Under the pieces are notes generated by a model, which was given only the letters and a program-made list of their open reading frames with translations, did no database searches and had not been told where the DNA came from. The translations under genes and the position numbers were made by a program. Positions 10,666 to 20,323 of a stretch of DNA of 64,000 bases are shown here, in pieces (the first letter of the stretch is position 1; each line of letters starts with the position of its first letter). Source of the DNA: Cerrena zonata (taxonomy: Eukaryota; Basidiomycota; Agaricomycetes; Polyporales; Cerrenaceae). The stretch is taken from NCBI GenBank assembly GCA_038087015.1, contig JASBNA010000033.1, positions 452,863 through 516,862 on the forward strand, in the 5' to 3' direction.

Positions 10666-11433
10666 GGTTGGTGGTGGTTAATTGCCTTCGTTTTGTTTTA
10701 TCAGACGCTTATCAAGGGATGGCGGGATTGGTGTATGGGCGTATGAAAAGGTCACGTGGACAACACCCGTGCACCAACACACCCGTACCTTTACTAAACA
10801 TCAACAACAACATCAACAACATCGACGCCAACACCAACAACACCAACAACACCAACAACACCAACAACACCAACAACACCAACACCATCACAACACCAAC
10901 ACCAACCATCACAACACCCGTTTGTTTGTTTGTTATAGTGACAGAAAAGAGTGTTTATTTACGTTTGTAGTGCTGAAGCAACACGTCCGGTCTAAAAGAC
11001 TCGTAATTGATAAAGGTGTATTTGTACAATTGCCATTATTGTACGTGATGGCTACTGGCACGGTATTATTAAGACCAGCTTCTTCCTATACAAGATCTCG
11101 TATAAGGCTCAGGTACTTACCTGGAGTAGATGTTTATTTGGAAGATAAAGACGCGACGTTATTGTGATTTTGTTTACATCCTCAATCGAGTATTAACAAT
11201 TTCGATACGATTAAAGTATTTACAATTATTCAACTTGTAGCACTAAAGTGAGTATTTGTTTATTTTACTGTCAAGGTATTGGTGTTGGATCTGTTTATTT
11301 ATTTTTCACGCTTTATAGGATTGATTCACGGTTTTGGAGGATTCTAATTTTCAACTTATATATTAAGCAAATTGCCAAAGGTATGAACTATTACTTGTTA
11401 ATAACTTATAAGTTAAATAGAATATAGGTAATC
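10666..11433. other. Intergenic region between ATG3 and the NRM1-like gene
   Basis: Divergent promoter region. It contains a CACGTG near 10753 and a 9-bp tandem array (10800-10910). A 39-codon ATG frame at 11048-11167 has no visible features and I do not call it a gene. The last 200 bp are AT-rich leader of the NRM1-like gene. Confidence 0.5.
10800..10912. repeat. CAACAACAC 9-bp minisatellite upstream of ATG3
   Basis: About ten units built from CAACAACAC and shorter CAACAC/CAACAT variants. All three forward frames stay open through it, giving Asn/Thr-, Gln/His- or Gln/Gln/His-type low-complexity peptides, so apparent frames across it are not evidence of coding. Confidence 0.85.
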
Positions 11434-12384
11434 ATGTCTATTAGTGCATCTACTCCATCCAAGAGAATTGCTTTGGCACCAATCAATTTGAATGTTAATT
11501 CTCCTTATAAAAATCAAAATACTTCTACTCCCCATCGACTTAATAGACTGAAAACCAATATCACCAGTTTATTAAATAGCGTATCCAGACCATCAACTCC
11601 ATACAAAAGTCCAAGTAATAAGAAAATATCCAGTATTAGAAAACCCAACCATAAAATCTTCACTAGTAACTCCTTTTCAGATTATAAAATAAGTAATAAT
11701 AAAAATGCAACTGCTGATTTAGCTGCTACCAAATTAAAATTGAAATTACAATTGGCTTTATATAAAGTTCAACAACAAATTAATAAAAAAATTAGTTATA
11801 ACGAAACCACGCGTCCAATATCAAAATTTAACTCGTATACAAAGTATATTAAACAAAATGAATCAAATCACTCGACCCCAACCTCCTTCAATATGAGTCA
11901 GGTATCCAGTGCTACCCCACCATCCCCAACGCATTACCAATCGTCGATTAATATCAACTTACAAACCAAGACTAATTCATCAATTGCAAGTTGTAATAAT
12001 CATCGAAACTTAAAATTAAAACCTTCATTAAGCTCAATTGCTAAACAGAAAAATCAATTAAAATTATTTCAAATAAAGAAAAATTCTTCTTTCTATAATG
12101 AAAATAATCAGTTACCGTTATCAAATCCTTCAATTAAAACTTTCCACCACCAAACAAACTTACCTTCCATTAATAAAATCTTGAAAACCCCAATTAAATC
12201 TTCTAGAAACTTGGTCAATAACGATGAAACCATCGATGAAACCATCGATGAATCTTCTTTGGCAATTAACGTTAAAAAAAGAGATATCTTAACCTCTTCT
12301 CCTTTGAAAGAACATAATTTTGGCACCCCAAATAGCTTCAGCGTGGCAAAAAGTTTATTACAATTAGGATCGGGTTATTACTAA
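11434..12384 (+). CDS. NRM1: NRM1/WHI5-family G1/S transcription repressor
   Basis: Whi5/Nrm1 proteins bind SBF/MBF and repress G1/S transcription; from memory C. albicans has one family member, called Nrm1. The 316-residue product is mostly disordered and Ser/Thr/Asn-rich. Its recognisable part is a short helix 'LKLKLQLALYKVQQQ' (about 103-117), which fits the GTB motif of this family. The C-terminus 'GTPNSFSVAKSLLQLGSGYY' looks like a second conserved box. Multiple SP/TP sites fit CDK phosphorylation. An ETIDETIDES repeat lies near residue 266. The choice between Nrm1 and Whi5 rests on recollection of the clade, not on a search. Confidence 0.65.
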   Translation: MSISASTPSKRIALAPINLNVNSPYKNQNTSTPHRLNRLKTNITSLLNSVSRPSTPYKSPSNKKISSIRKPNHKIFTSNSFSDYKISNNKNATADLAATKLKLKLQLALYKVQQQINKKISYNETTRPISKFNSYTKYIKQNESNHSTPTSFNMSQVSSATPPSPTHYQSSININLQTKTNSSIASCNNHRNLKLKPSLSSIAKQKNQLKLFQIKKNSSFYNENNQLPLSNPSIKTFHHQTNLPSINKILKTPIKSSRNLVNNDETIDETIDESSLAINVKKRDILTSSPLKEHNFGTPNSFSVAKSLLQLGSGYY

Positions 12385-12632
12385 CTTGTATAGATTATGA
12401 TTAAATGATTAGATAATACCATTGTAGATTGCCTGTTCAAGCAAGTCAAGCCGTGTAGCCTCCGAATTGACTCATTAGGTCTACTCCTCATTGTACTGAG
12501 TCATTGGGTTGTATTGTTAATATGCTGTTAATGTACTGTCAATGCGCTGTCAATGTACTGTTCAAGCCGTGGTGCTGCTAAATTCGTACCTGTAGATGGC
12601 CAAGCCCGTCTAGATTCCAAACTGATTCAATC

Positions 12633-12795
12633 GGTACTTCAATCCGTAGTACTTCAATCCGGCTTCAATCCGTAGTACTTCAATCCGGCTTCAATCCGTA
12701 GTACTTTAATCCGGCTTCAATCCGTGGTACTTCAACCCGGCTTCAATCCTTAGTACTTCAACCCGGCTTCAATCTATACTACTGCAGTCCGTACT
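12633..12795. repeat. 26-bp tandem array, CTTCAATCCG half-units
   Basis: The unit is two similar 13-mers, CTTCAATCCGTAG-like and TACTTCAATCCGG-like, alternating for five to six copies with scattered changes (AACCCG for AATCCG, TAG to TGG). It is noncoding on both strands and ends about 200 bp before the aldo-keto reductase start. Confidence 0.9.
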
Positions 12796-12927
12796 ATGAC
12801 TATTTCATGTAGTCCCATCCGGAACCTAAGCTTGTTCCGAAGCTGTAATGCCCTTCTATGCCCTCAGGAGCCTGACAAATCAATCATTAAGCCACAATCC
12901 ACACCGTACCACCCTTGCGGGATCTTC

Positions 12928-12933
12928 TATAAA
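12928..12933 (+). promoter_or_regulatory. TATA box of the aldo-keto reductase gene
   Basis: TATAAA in CTATAAAGGC, 64 bp upstream of the ATG at 12997. Position and form fit a regulated TATA-containing yeast promoter. Confidence 0.5.
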
Positions 12934-12996
12934 GGCTTGATAGTCAGCATCCACATCAATATGATTACAATTCATCAGATTACATAAGATCAAACA

Positions 12997-13899
12997 ATGC
13001 AAACCTTCAAACTTAATAACGGTGCTACTATTCCTGCCATTGCTTACGGCGCCGGAACTGCTTGGTTCAAATTTGGTCAAGATCAAATTGATACTAAATT
13101 AGTTGACACTTTGAAATTGGCCATCAAGAAAGGCTTTACCCACATTGACGGTGCTGAAATCTACGGAACCAGTGGTGAAATCGGAGAAGCTATCCAACTG
13201 GTCCCCAGAGATCAATTGTTCATCACCTCCAAGTATAACACTGGTGATAGTCTGTATGCCATTCGCAGTGCTTACGAAAACCCTTACCAATCTTTGGTTA
13301 AAGAATTGGAAAATAAGCTCAAGACCCCTTACGTCGACTTGTACTTGTTACATTCTCCATATATTAAGAAATCATTCCATGGAGTTAGCTTGGTTGAAGC
13401 CTGGCAGAATTTAGAAAAATTGGTTGAGGACGGATACGCCAAAACCATTGGGGTCTCGAATTTCAAAGTCGAGGACATTCAGGAGATATTAGACTCCAAC
13501 CCCAAGATTAAGCCTGCTGTTAACCAAATTGAATTCAATGCTTATTTACAAGAACAAACTCCAGGAATTGTCAAATATTGTCAAGAACACGATATTTTGG
13601 TTGAAGCTTATAGCCCATTAGGACCATTGTCAAAGGGTAAACCAGGACCAATTGACGACTATGTTGAAAAATTAAGTGGAAAGTATCATAAAGCAGAAGA
13701 GCAAATATTGTTAAAATGGACTTTACAACAAGGTATTCTACCAATTACCCTTTCAACCAAAGAAGAAAGAATTGTTAAATTTCTTGACATTTTTGATTTC
13801 GAATTAACTAATGAAGAAATTAAACAAATTAGTGAATTGGGTAAACAAAAAACATTAAGACAATATTGGACTAAGGAGTATGACCACTATAATAAATGA
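12997..13899 (+). CDS. Aldo-keto reductase, YDL124W-like
   Basis: NAD(P)H-dependent reductase of the aldo-keto reductase superfamily, cytosolic. The closest protein I recall is S. cerevisiae YDL124W, an alpha-keto amide/ester reductase; shared blocks include 'LYLLHSP', 'IGVSNFKVEDIQEIL', 'PAVNQIEFNAYLQ' and 'EHDILVEAYSPLGPL'. The catalytic tetrad is visible: Asp and Tyr in 'HIDGAEIYG', Lys in 'ITSKY' and His in 'LLHSP'. Its 300 residues fill a single (beta/alpha)8 barrel. Substrate cannot be read from sequence. The TATA box upstream suggests inducible expression. Confidence 0.92.
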   Translation: MQTFKLNNGATIPAIAYGAGTAWFKFGQDQIDTKLVDTLKLAIKKGFTHIDGAEIYGTSGEIGEAIQLVPRDQLFITSKYNTGDSLYAIRSAYENPYQSLVKELENKLKTPYVDLYLLHSPYIKKSFHGVSLVEAWQNLEKLVEDGYAKTIGVSNFKVEDIQEILDSNPKIKPAVNQIEFNAYLQEQTPGIVKYCQEHDILVEAYSPLGPLSKGKPGPIDDYVEKLSGKYHKAEEQILLKWTLQQGILPITLSTKEERIVKFLDIFDFELTNEEIKQISELGKQKTLRQYWTKEYDHYNK

Positions 13900-14693
13900 A
13901 TATCCTTGGATAACTGTTTTGAATTCAAGATGTAGTAATGTATACAGATTATAGGTACATAATACATGAGAAATAAGGTTTATAACTGTTGTAATGATTT
14001 TCGCTAATCAAACTCTCATTTCAGAGATGGCTGGTCATGATGTAATTGACAAACCTATAATAGGTAATTAAAATAAATCACCCCATCTGCAATAAACGAT
14101 TATTCCATTTTACTTTCAGCACATTAAGTAAAATAATTAGTACAAGTTTTAGTTAGAGTATCAAATTTCAACTGTCAAGGATATTTTTTAGTTATTGTAT
14201 TTGAATACAATAGCTATCAAAAAGAGTGACAAGATAACACGAATTAACTAATTTCATCAGATTGTTAATCTAAAAAAGTTAGTTAACGGTGCATTAGCTG
14301 AAATCCGTATAATGTCTATTGAGGATTTCTTGGGGTATGGCATTGTAATTAAAAGGCTCAATAATATAGGCTATCGGTTTAGACTACACTAGCGGAACCC
14401 CAATTTCTATTGTTTTAAAATTTTTTTTGCTACAACCGTTTTGAACAAGATTAAACGATATTATAATACTAAAGTTAATCGTCAATGGCTAACGGCATCG
14501 TCTCTAAATTAGCGAACGACAACCGTTAATTTTGTGAATTTACATTAAAAATAAACAATTAATGAGATACAAAATTATATTTAACTAATCCTACTTACAA
14601 TAAACTTTATTGCTTCGCATCTGTCGCTGCCCCAGTTGAAGGTACACAATGCACTAACAGCCCCTTCTCGTTAAAAGTTGACCTTCATGTGGA
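13900..14693. other. Intergenic, convergent 3' ends
   Basis: About 800 bp between the convergent ends of the aldo-keto reductase and the PCI-like gene. It is AT-rich with scattered stops in all frames. I see no tRNA, repeat array or gene-like frame, and its length is unusual for a convergent gap. Confidence 0.5.
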
Positions 14694-15707
14694 TTACAGG
14701 TTTGCAGTCACATCAACTAATTGATTAATTACTTCACCAATTTGATTAATATGATTATTCAAAACATTAAATTTGGAGAAGGACGGAAATTCAAGTAATC
14801 CATTCAGTTGATTGATAGTAGTACCTGGAGGGAACTTATTATTAATGATCATTTGATTAATTAAATTTTCAATATTAATATCGAATTTGGGGAAAAAATT
14901 TTCAATTTTAGTTAAGTAAATTGATTTATAGTAAAATGGTAAATTAGCAAGGTTATTTTCAAGAAAATTAGATATTAATTTAATTTCATTGAGTCTAATG
15001 ATCTTATTAAAAATTGGGAAGGTTATTTTAATTGATTCGATAAAATTTTGAAATTTTTCAAAACTTATAAATTGATTATTTTGATAGATTAATTCAAAAT
15101 ATTCATTAATTGGTTCTTTATCAATGGTCAAATTCGATTCTTTAATATAAGTAAGAAGTTTTTGTTTATTAAAATCACTCCCATTAAGTAATAAACAAAT
15201 TAATATTTTATATTGAATATCTTTAATTAACCAATTAATTGCTTCATCATCTTTATTATTTAAATTATTCAATATAATCAACTTCTTATTAACCAACTCA
15301 ATGAACTTGAATTCCTCAACATTAGGTGCTAATAAGTATTGATAGTCAGTTAGTAAATCATTATATTTAATTCTTAAATATAATAATTCATCATTGGGTG
15401 ATTTTAGTCCAATTGATAAGTTATTAACTTGGATTGACTTGAAATTTTTCTCCACTCGTTGGTAATTTATCGATTGGCCTCCGAAAAATAAGTGTAATTG
15501 AATTTGATATATTTGTAACATTATTGATAATTCTTTATCTTTTGCATATTTTTCAAATGGTAATCGATCCACAATTTGATCAATATCAGTACAGTACGGT
15601 ATCAATGAGCATAAGTACTGTAACTCAATCAACTTGGACGTGTTGGGAATCGAGTCCCGCGATAACAATCGATCAATCGTGTTTAATGAATGTACATTAT
15701 CAGTCAT
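14694..15707 (-). CDS. Predicted PCI-domain protein, possibly COP9 signalosome CSN4-like
   Basis: The 337-residue product is all-helical, rich in Ile/Asn/Leu, with no membrane span. The C-terminal third ('YYKSIYLTKIENFF', 'ENLINQMIINNKFPPGTTINQLNGLLEF', then a final helix) has the winged-helix plus terminal-helix layout of PCI-domain proteins such as CSN4 or Rpn5. CSN4 acts in the complex that removes Nedd8 from cullins. Its size is short for Rpn5 (about 440) and nearer a reduced CSN4. The assignment is a structural impression, not sequence identity; it could also be another PCI scaffold. Confidence 0.45.
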   Translation of the reverse strand: MTDNVHSLNTIDRLLSRDSIPNTSKLIELQYLCSLIPYCTDIDQIVDRLPFEKYAKDKELSIMLQIYQIQLHLFFGGQSINYQRVEKNFKSIQVNNLSIGLKSPNDELLYLRIKYNDLLTDYQYLLAPNVEEFKFIELVNKKLIILNNLNNKDDEAINWLIKDIQYKILICLLLNGSDFNKQKLLTYIKESNLTIDKEPINEYFELIYQNNQFISFEKFQNFIESIKITFPIFNKIIRLNEIKLISNFLENNLANLPFYYKSIYLTKIENFFPKFDINIENLINQMIINNKFPPGTTINQLNGLLEFPSFSKFNVLNNHINQIGEVINQLVDVTANL

Positions 15708-15979
15708 CTTGCCCTGGGGATGTAGTAGTTATTCAATAGCTAATCTTTTTTCCTTCTTTTCATCTTTTGATCCCTGGTCACGTGCATGTGCTTGATTATG
15801 TAATGGCACCTTATCAATACCCTTCCTACTCTTCTCTACTCACTTACTCTGCTCCTACTTCTCTACATCTCTACTCATCTAGTGGAACCATTGATACTCA
15901 ATGCTTTAGTGCCTGTTTCGTATGCACTTGCTGATTTAGTCAGAGTATGATGCTCTTCTGACAAATAAACGATTGCATC

Positions 15980-16310
15980 AATACTGAATGCTATTACTGA
16001 TTGCTAATACTGAATGCTATTACTGATTGCTAATACTGGATGCTAATACTGATTGCTAATACTGATTATGCTAATACTGATTATCCTGATACGATTATCC
16101 TAATATGGGTATACCAATACAGTTAACAATACAGTTAACAATACGGTTATACCAATGCTACACCCATACTGGCTATGCCAATACTTATACTGATTAATAT
16201 ACTGAATATGTACTGATTAGTTTTGGTACACTGATTAGTTCTGGTACACTGATTAAACAGCTTTTGGTCCACTGATTAGACAACTTTTGGTACACTGACA
16301 CTGATCAATA
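15980..16310. repeat. Degenerate TACTGATT tandem arrays upstream of ERG2
   Basis: The first part (15980-16110) alternates TACTGATTGCTAA and TACTGAATGCTAT units, about nine copies, then decays into GATTATCCTAATA and ACAGTTAACAATAC units. The second part (16200-16310) repeats a TTGGTACACTGATTAG-like unit four to five times. Both share the CTGATTA core. Confidence 0.85.
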
Positions 16311-16571
16311 GACTTGGGTGTTACTGACTTACTGAACTAACAGAATGCCATTGGCCTGCCATGATTTTTACGTACTGAAAGTGTCCTGCAATCCGAGTTT
16401 GATCCAGATATTGTTCTATCACTCCTTCCCAATCCTGCCACCACGAAATGTCTTGGAATTTCCTAGTTCATACCCATGCAATTGTCTCGTTCCCTGCTCA
16501 TGGACTTTTCGTACTCATCTCGTACCCATTGACTTTCTCGTTCCCATTGAATCTTGTCGCACTCGTTTACC

Positions 16572-16581
16572 TCGTATAAAA
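16572..16581 (+). promoter_or_regulatory. Sterol-response core overlapping TATA box, ERG2 promoter
   Basis: TCGTATA at 16572-16578 is the core recognised by Upc2-type sterol regulators (family knowledge), 77 bp upstream of the ERG2 ATG. It overlaps TATAAA (16576-16581), so the two could compete or be one element; function is inferred. Confidence 0.5.
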
Positions 16582-16654
16582 ATCCGTCGAATAAAAAGAT
16601 GAGTTATTCCTCCTACTTCTTCAAGTTAGTTGTGTTTCCTTAACCATTCCCAGT

Positions 16655-17311
16655 ATGAAGTTCCTTACGTTCTATCTTCCAATCATTATCGGTTTCTTTG
16701 CCTTTTTAGAAGTATCTTTTAAAACTTGGTTACCCAACCATTTTGTTTTCGATCCCCAGGTATTACTGAAGATTTGTAATGATGCTATTGCTAAAAACCC
16801 TCAAGGTAATACTACTCAAATCATGATTGACATTGTTCCTGAATTGCAAAAAGCTTATCCAAATTTGATCAATGATTTAAATTTCGACGACTGGGTTTTC
16901 AATAACGCCGGTGGTGCCATGGGGAATATGTTTATATTACATGCTTCAATTTCAGAATACCTTATTTTCTTTGGTAGTGCTACCGGTACCGAAGGACACT
17001 CTGGAGTTCATTATGCTGATGATTATTTCACCATTTTGGCTCAACACCAAAAAGCTGCTTATCCCCAATCTTTAGAACCAGAAATGTATTATCCTGGTGA
17101 TCAACATCATTTGAGAAGAGGTCATGTCAAACAATACAGTGTCCCTAGCGGTGGGTATGCTTTAGAATTGGCCCAGGGTTGGATTCCAGCAATGTTACCT
17201 TTTGGAATGATTTCATTTTTAACCTCAACCTTAGATCTTTATACTTGTTATAGAACCTGTTTATACACCGGTAAGGACATGATTCTCAACTTATTAAAGG
17301 GGAAATTCTAA
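16655..17311 (+). CDS. ERG2: C-8 sterol isomerase
   Basis: Erg2 shifts the delta-8 double bond of fecosterol to delta-7 (episterol) in ergosterol synthesis at the ER; it belongs to the sigma-1 receptor family. The 218-residue product has an N-terminal membrane segment (about 3-20), the highly conserved '[15 protein letters not shown]' and '[35 protein letters not shown]', then '[18 protein letters not shown]'. Length equals the yeast enzyme (222). The promoter carries a TCGTATA core. The start ATG follows a stop-rich leader and aligns with the family N-terminus. Confidence 0.97.
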   Translation: MKFLTFYLPIIIGFFAFLEVSFKTWLPNHFVFDPQVLLKICNDAIAKNPQGNTTQIMIDIVPELQKAYPNLINDLNFDDWVFNNAGGAMGNMFILHASISEYLIFFGSATGTEGHSGVHYADDYFTILAQHQKAAYPQSLEPEMYYPGDQHHLRRGHVKQYSVPSGGYALELAQGWIPAMLPFGMISFLTSTLDLYTCYRTCLYTGKDMILNLLKGKF

Positions 17312-17716
17312 TCCTTTTGCTAACTTCCCTGACCTAAATATATTCGTCCATAGATTTATATATACGTCTATTTTGCAATCGCACTGCGCAGGGGTCCACC
17401 ACGGGTCCACCCTACAATATAGTAAACCAGCAGCAACATACTTCCTCACCGGTATCTATACCAGTAACAGTGGCAGTAGCAGCGGTGGTGGTGGTAGTAG
17501 CAGTAGTAGCAGCAGCAGCAGTAGTAGTAGTGGCGGCAGCAGGAGCAAATGTACCGTATACCTCGATGGCTCGAGTAATCTTGAGAATGACATCGAGATT
17601 TGTTTGTTTTTCATTCGCAATTTACTACCTATCTAAGTAGTGCTTATCATATAAATACTTCAAAAATACTTCAAAATCTTCAGCAACTCTTCTTCTTTTC
17701 CAGTACAGAATTTGAA
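17312..17716. other. Intergenic ERG2 / MATE gene with trinucleotide repeat
   Basis: Tandem gap of 405 bp. It holds an AGC/AGT trinucleotide array and the AT-rich leader of the transporter gene. The frame across the array (17373-17636) is low-complexity Ser/Gly and not called. Confidence 0.6.
17461..17547. repeat. AGC/AGT/GGT trinucleotide array
   Basis: About 28 triplets, mostly AGC and AGT with GGT/GGC interruptions, in noncoding DNA between ERG2 and the MATE gene. Confidence 0.85.
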
Positions 17717-19450
17717 ATGACTCCAAGAACCAGTGTTGATGAATCGTCTCATTTATTGAGCAATTCTGACTTTCTCCAAGATGATGTTGTTGACGAACAT
17801 GAAATTTTAAGTTATGTTCAACAAAGAAGAGCATCGATTGTTAGTGCTGGTACAAATCATATACCAAATCATTTCCATACTTTGACTAGTCATAAGTCTA
17901 GATCCAGTTTACATGATAATCATTTACATCATTTGAATTCAAATTCATCTTTTTTGCAAAATGATTTAGATATTAGTGAAATTTTATCAATTAATTCTAA
18001 TAATTTAATAAAAGAGCCGGAAACCAATTTTAAAACTGAAATTCAAGTTTTATTGAAGTATTCCATCCCACTTATCATCACCTTTTTATTACAGTATTCT
18101 CTTACTGTTGCCTCAGTCTTTTCAGTTGGTAGATTGGGATCAGTTGAGTTGGCTGCGGTTAGTTTATCATCCATGACGGCTAATATTAGTGGATATGCAA
18201 TTATTCAAGGGGTTTCTACATGTCTTGATACCTTATGTGCACAAGCTTATGGTAGAGGTGATTTCAACACTGTTGGATTACACTTTATTAGATGTAACTA
18301 TTTATTGATGATCTTATATGTTCCAATGTTAATCTTATGGGTATTTGGATCCAAACCAATATTAACCATGTTATTAGGATCTGATTCAAGTAGATTAATT
18401 GAATTGGCATCAAGTTATTTGAAAATTTTAAGTATTGGTATTCCAGGGTTCATTATATTTGAAAATTCAAAACATTTTTTACAATCACAAGGAATTTTCC
18501 ATGCATCAACTTATATTTTAATAATTTGTGCACCATTGAATGCATTTTTAAATTATTTATTAGTTTGGAATAGTAAAATCGGCTTAGGTTTTATTGGTGC
18601 TCCATTATCAGTTGTTATAACCAATTATTTAATGTGTTTTCTTCTCCTTTGTTATATTTTTTTAATTAATGGTTATCAATGTATACCAAGACAATCAATT
18701 TTCAATAAGGTGATGTTCCAAAATTGGAATAAAATGATCAATTTATCAATTCCTGGGGTTTTAATGGTTGAAGCTGAATGGTTAGCTTTTGAAATTATTA
18801 CATTTAGTGCATCTAAATTTGGTACTGATATTTTAGCAGCACAATCCATTGTTTCCACTACTTGTGTATTATTATATCAAATTCCCTTTGCATTATCAAT
18901 AGCTGCATCAACTAGAATAGCATGGTTTATTGGAGCAGCATCGAAGAAAGCCGCCATTATTTCAAGTAATGCTACAATCTTATTATCATTAATTGGAGGG
19001 TTAATTAGTGGAGGGTTTCTTATTTTATTTAGATCATTTTTCGCTTCATTATATACCAGTGATTCAAATGTTATTAAAATAGCATCTAAAGTTTTAATTA
19101 TTGGATCAATTTATCAAATTAATGATTTTTTGGCAGCCTCAACCGGAGGAATCTTAAGAGGACAAGGAAGACAAAAAATCGGAGGAATTCTTTGTCTTAT
19201 TAGTTATTACTTAATTGCATTACCATTTGCGTTTTTATTTGCATTTTATTTTAAATTAGAATTGGTTGGATTATGGTTAGGGATGATCATTGCATTATTT
19301 TTCGTTAGTATATCTCAATGTTATTGTGTTATTACAAGTAAATGGGATCAAATTATAAACGAATGTATTAATGAAGGTATATTAGAAGATGGAATAAGTA
19401 TTGATGCTCATTCAATTGTTCCATCAATGAGTTCTTCCCATATAGTATAA
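17717..19450 (+). CDS. MATE-family multidrug/organic cation transporter, ERC1-like
   Basis: MATE transporters exchange drugs or metabolites for H+ or Na+. In budding yeast Erc1 (ethionine resistance, S-adenosylmethionine storage) and YDR338C are the relatives. I start at the ATG at 17717 ('MTPRTSVDESSHLL'), not the upstream frame at 17600, because the upstream part is AT-rich leader. The 577-residue product has a 110-residue cytosolic N-terminus and about twelve membrane segments from 'LLKYSIPLIITFLLQYSLTV' onward. MATE hallmarks are 'DTLCAQAYGRGDF' and 'ASTGGILRGQGRQKIG'. Its stop lies 2 bp from the stop of the convergent BBP1-like gene. Confidence 0.9.
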   Translation: MTPRTSVDESSHLLSNSDFLQDDVVDEHEILSYVQQRRASIVSAGTNHIPNHFHTLTSHKSRSSLHDNHLHHLNSNSSFLQNDLDISEILSINSNNLIKEPETNFKTEIQVLLKYSIPLIITFLLQYSLTVASVFSVGRLGSVELAAVSLSSMTANISGYAIIQGVSTCLDTLCAQAYGRGDFNTVGLHFIRCNYLLMILYVPMLILWVFGSKPILTMLLGSDSSRLIELASSYLKILSIGIPGFIIFENSKHFLQSQGIFHASTYILIICAPLNAFLNYLLVWNSKIGLGFIGAPLSVVITNYLMCFLLLCYIFLINGYQCIPRQSIFNKVMFQNWNKMINLSIPGVLMVEAEWLAFEIITFSASKFGTDILAAQSIVSTTCVLLYQIPFALSIAASTRIAWFIGAASKKAAIISSNATILLSLIGGLISGGFLILFRSFFASLYTSDSNVIKIASKVLIIGSIYQINDFLAASTGGILRGQGRQKIGGILCLISYYLIALPFAFLFAFYFKLELVGLWLGMIIALFFVSISQCYCVITSKWDQIINECINEGILEDGISIDAHSIVPSMSSSHIV

Positions 19451-19452
19451 TT

Positions 19453-20091
19453 TTACTTTTTGATTTCTAAATGGCTAATTTTTAAATTAGCAGCATCTAA
19501 TTCTAGTTTATAAGAGTTTATTAATAAATCTTTTTGATTACAATCCAATAAAATTTCATCGCAGAGATTTTTAATTGATGGATCAGTAGTTATACTTTTA
19601 ATTTTATTAATTTTATCATGAACATTTGAATCTTGACTCGTTTTCAATTGTTTATATTTTAACAATAGGCTTTGGTATGATTTATAAAAAGCATGATGAT
19701 TTGATATTTCTTCAATGAAATCTTTTCTCAATTGGTTATATTTTACTTCAAAATCATTTTTGTCATCCTTTTTGTCATCACCATCATCCTTTTTGTCATT
19801 CTCATCCACTAAATCATTCAAATCTTTTAAAAAATCATTTTGATTGTTCAATACTTGTATAGAATGTTTCAACTGCCTATTCAATTCTTGGGTTCCCACT
19901 GGAATGTCAAGATTCCCAGGAGTGCTTACAGGAATATGTTCAAATAAATCATTATACCTCGATGATTCATCGTGCCTGGTATCCTTGGTTTCATACCTGG
20001 TTGTATTGTATATGGTTTGATTGTAATCTATAGTAGGCTCGTTCGTTAACTCGGAGTTCTTACCAAACACCGAAGAGACAAACTTGTTCAT
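19453..20091 (-). CDS. Coiled-coil protein, probable Bbp1-like spindle pole body component
   Basis: The longest frame begins at a TTG (20118); the first ATG is at 20091, giving 212 residues ('MNKFVSSVFGKN'). There is a disordered N-terminal half, an Asp/Lys-rich stretch (DDKKDD) and C-terminal coiled coils. The segment 'RKDFIEEISNHHAFYKSYQS' followed by 'LLLKYKQLK' resembles the Bbp1 coiled coil of S. cerevisiae as I remember it (an R..L..EL....F..Y.SL..KYK.LK pattern). Bbp1 anchors the spindle pole body in the nuclear envelope. The protein is shorter than Bbp1 (385). The match is from memory and other coiled-coil proteins remain possible. Confidence 0.5.
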   Translation of the reverse strand: MNKFVSSVFGKNSELTNEPTIDYNQTIYNTTRYETKDTRHDESSRYNDLFEHIPVSTPGNLDIPVGTQELNRQLKHSIQVLNNQNDFLKDLNDLVDENDKKDDGDDKKDDKNDFEVKYNQLRKDFIEEISNHHAFYKSYQSLLLKYKQLKTSQDSNVHDKINKIKSITTDPSIKNLCDEILLDCNQKDLLINSYKLELDAANLKISHLEIKK

Positions 20092-20275
20092 CCCCAAAGC
20101 AGGTATTAAAGTAGCCAACTTGTTTGCAAAAATGAAAAAGAAAAAAAAAAAAACAAATCAAAATAAAAATAACATCAAAAAACGCCAACCTGTAAAAAAC
20201 CGACTATCCCTAATTGAACTACAGAGTACAAACACTCGTAAAAGGAGAATCATATATCACTAGGGAAATGCAGGG

Positions 20276-20323
20276 AATTTACTTAATAAGAAATAAGGAA
20301 ATTTACTTAATAAGAAATAAGGA
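20276..20323. repeat. 24-bp direct duplication
   Basis: Two adjacent near-identical copies of a unit beginning AATTTACTTAATAAGAAATA, in noncoding DNA. Confidence 0.85.

Larger units (their letters stand above)
12385..12996. other. Intergenic region upstream of the aldo-keto reductase gene
   Basis: A CTGTCAATG-type imperfect repeat near 12525-12560 is followed by a 26-bp tandem array (12633-12795) and then about 200 bp of promoter with a TATA box at 12928. No gene-like frame is seen. Confidence 0.6.
15708..16654. other. Divergent intergenic region, PCI-like gene / ERG2
   Basis: Holds a CACGTG near 15779, a CTCTACT-rich stretch (15820-15880), two degenerate tandem arrays (15980-16110 and 16200-16310) and the ERG2 promoter with a sterol-response core at 16572. 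A frame at 16345-16602 is judged spurious. Confidence 0.6.

Noticed and set aside
10638..11167. Two long plus-strand frames overlapping the ATG3 start
   Set aside because: They stay open only because the CAACAACAC array has no stops in any forward frame; the parts outside the array look noncoding.
16345..16602. 85-codon ATG frame just upstream of ERG2
   Set aside because: It covers the ERG2 TATA and sterol-response core and has no domain features.
17373..17636. Ser/Gly-rich frame between ERG2 and the MATE gene
   Set aside because: Produced by the AGC/AGT trinucleotide array; no conserved sequence.
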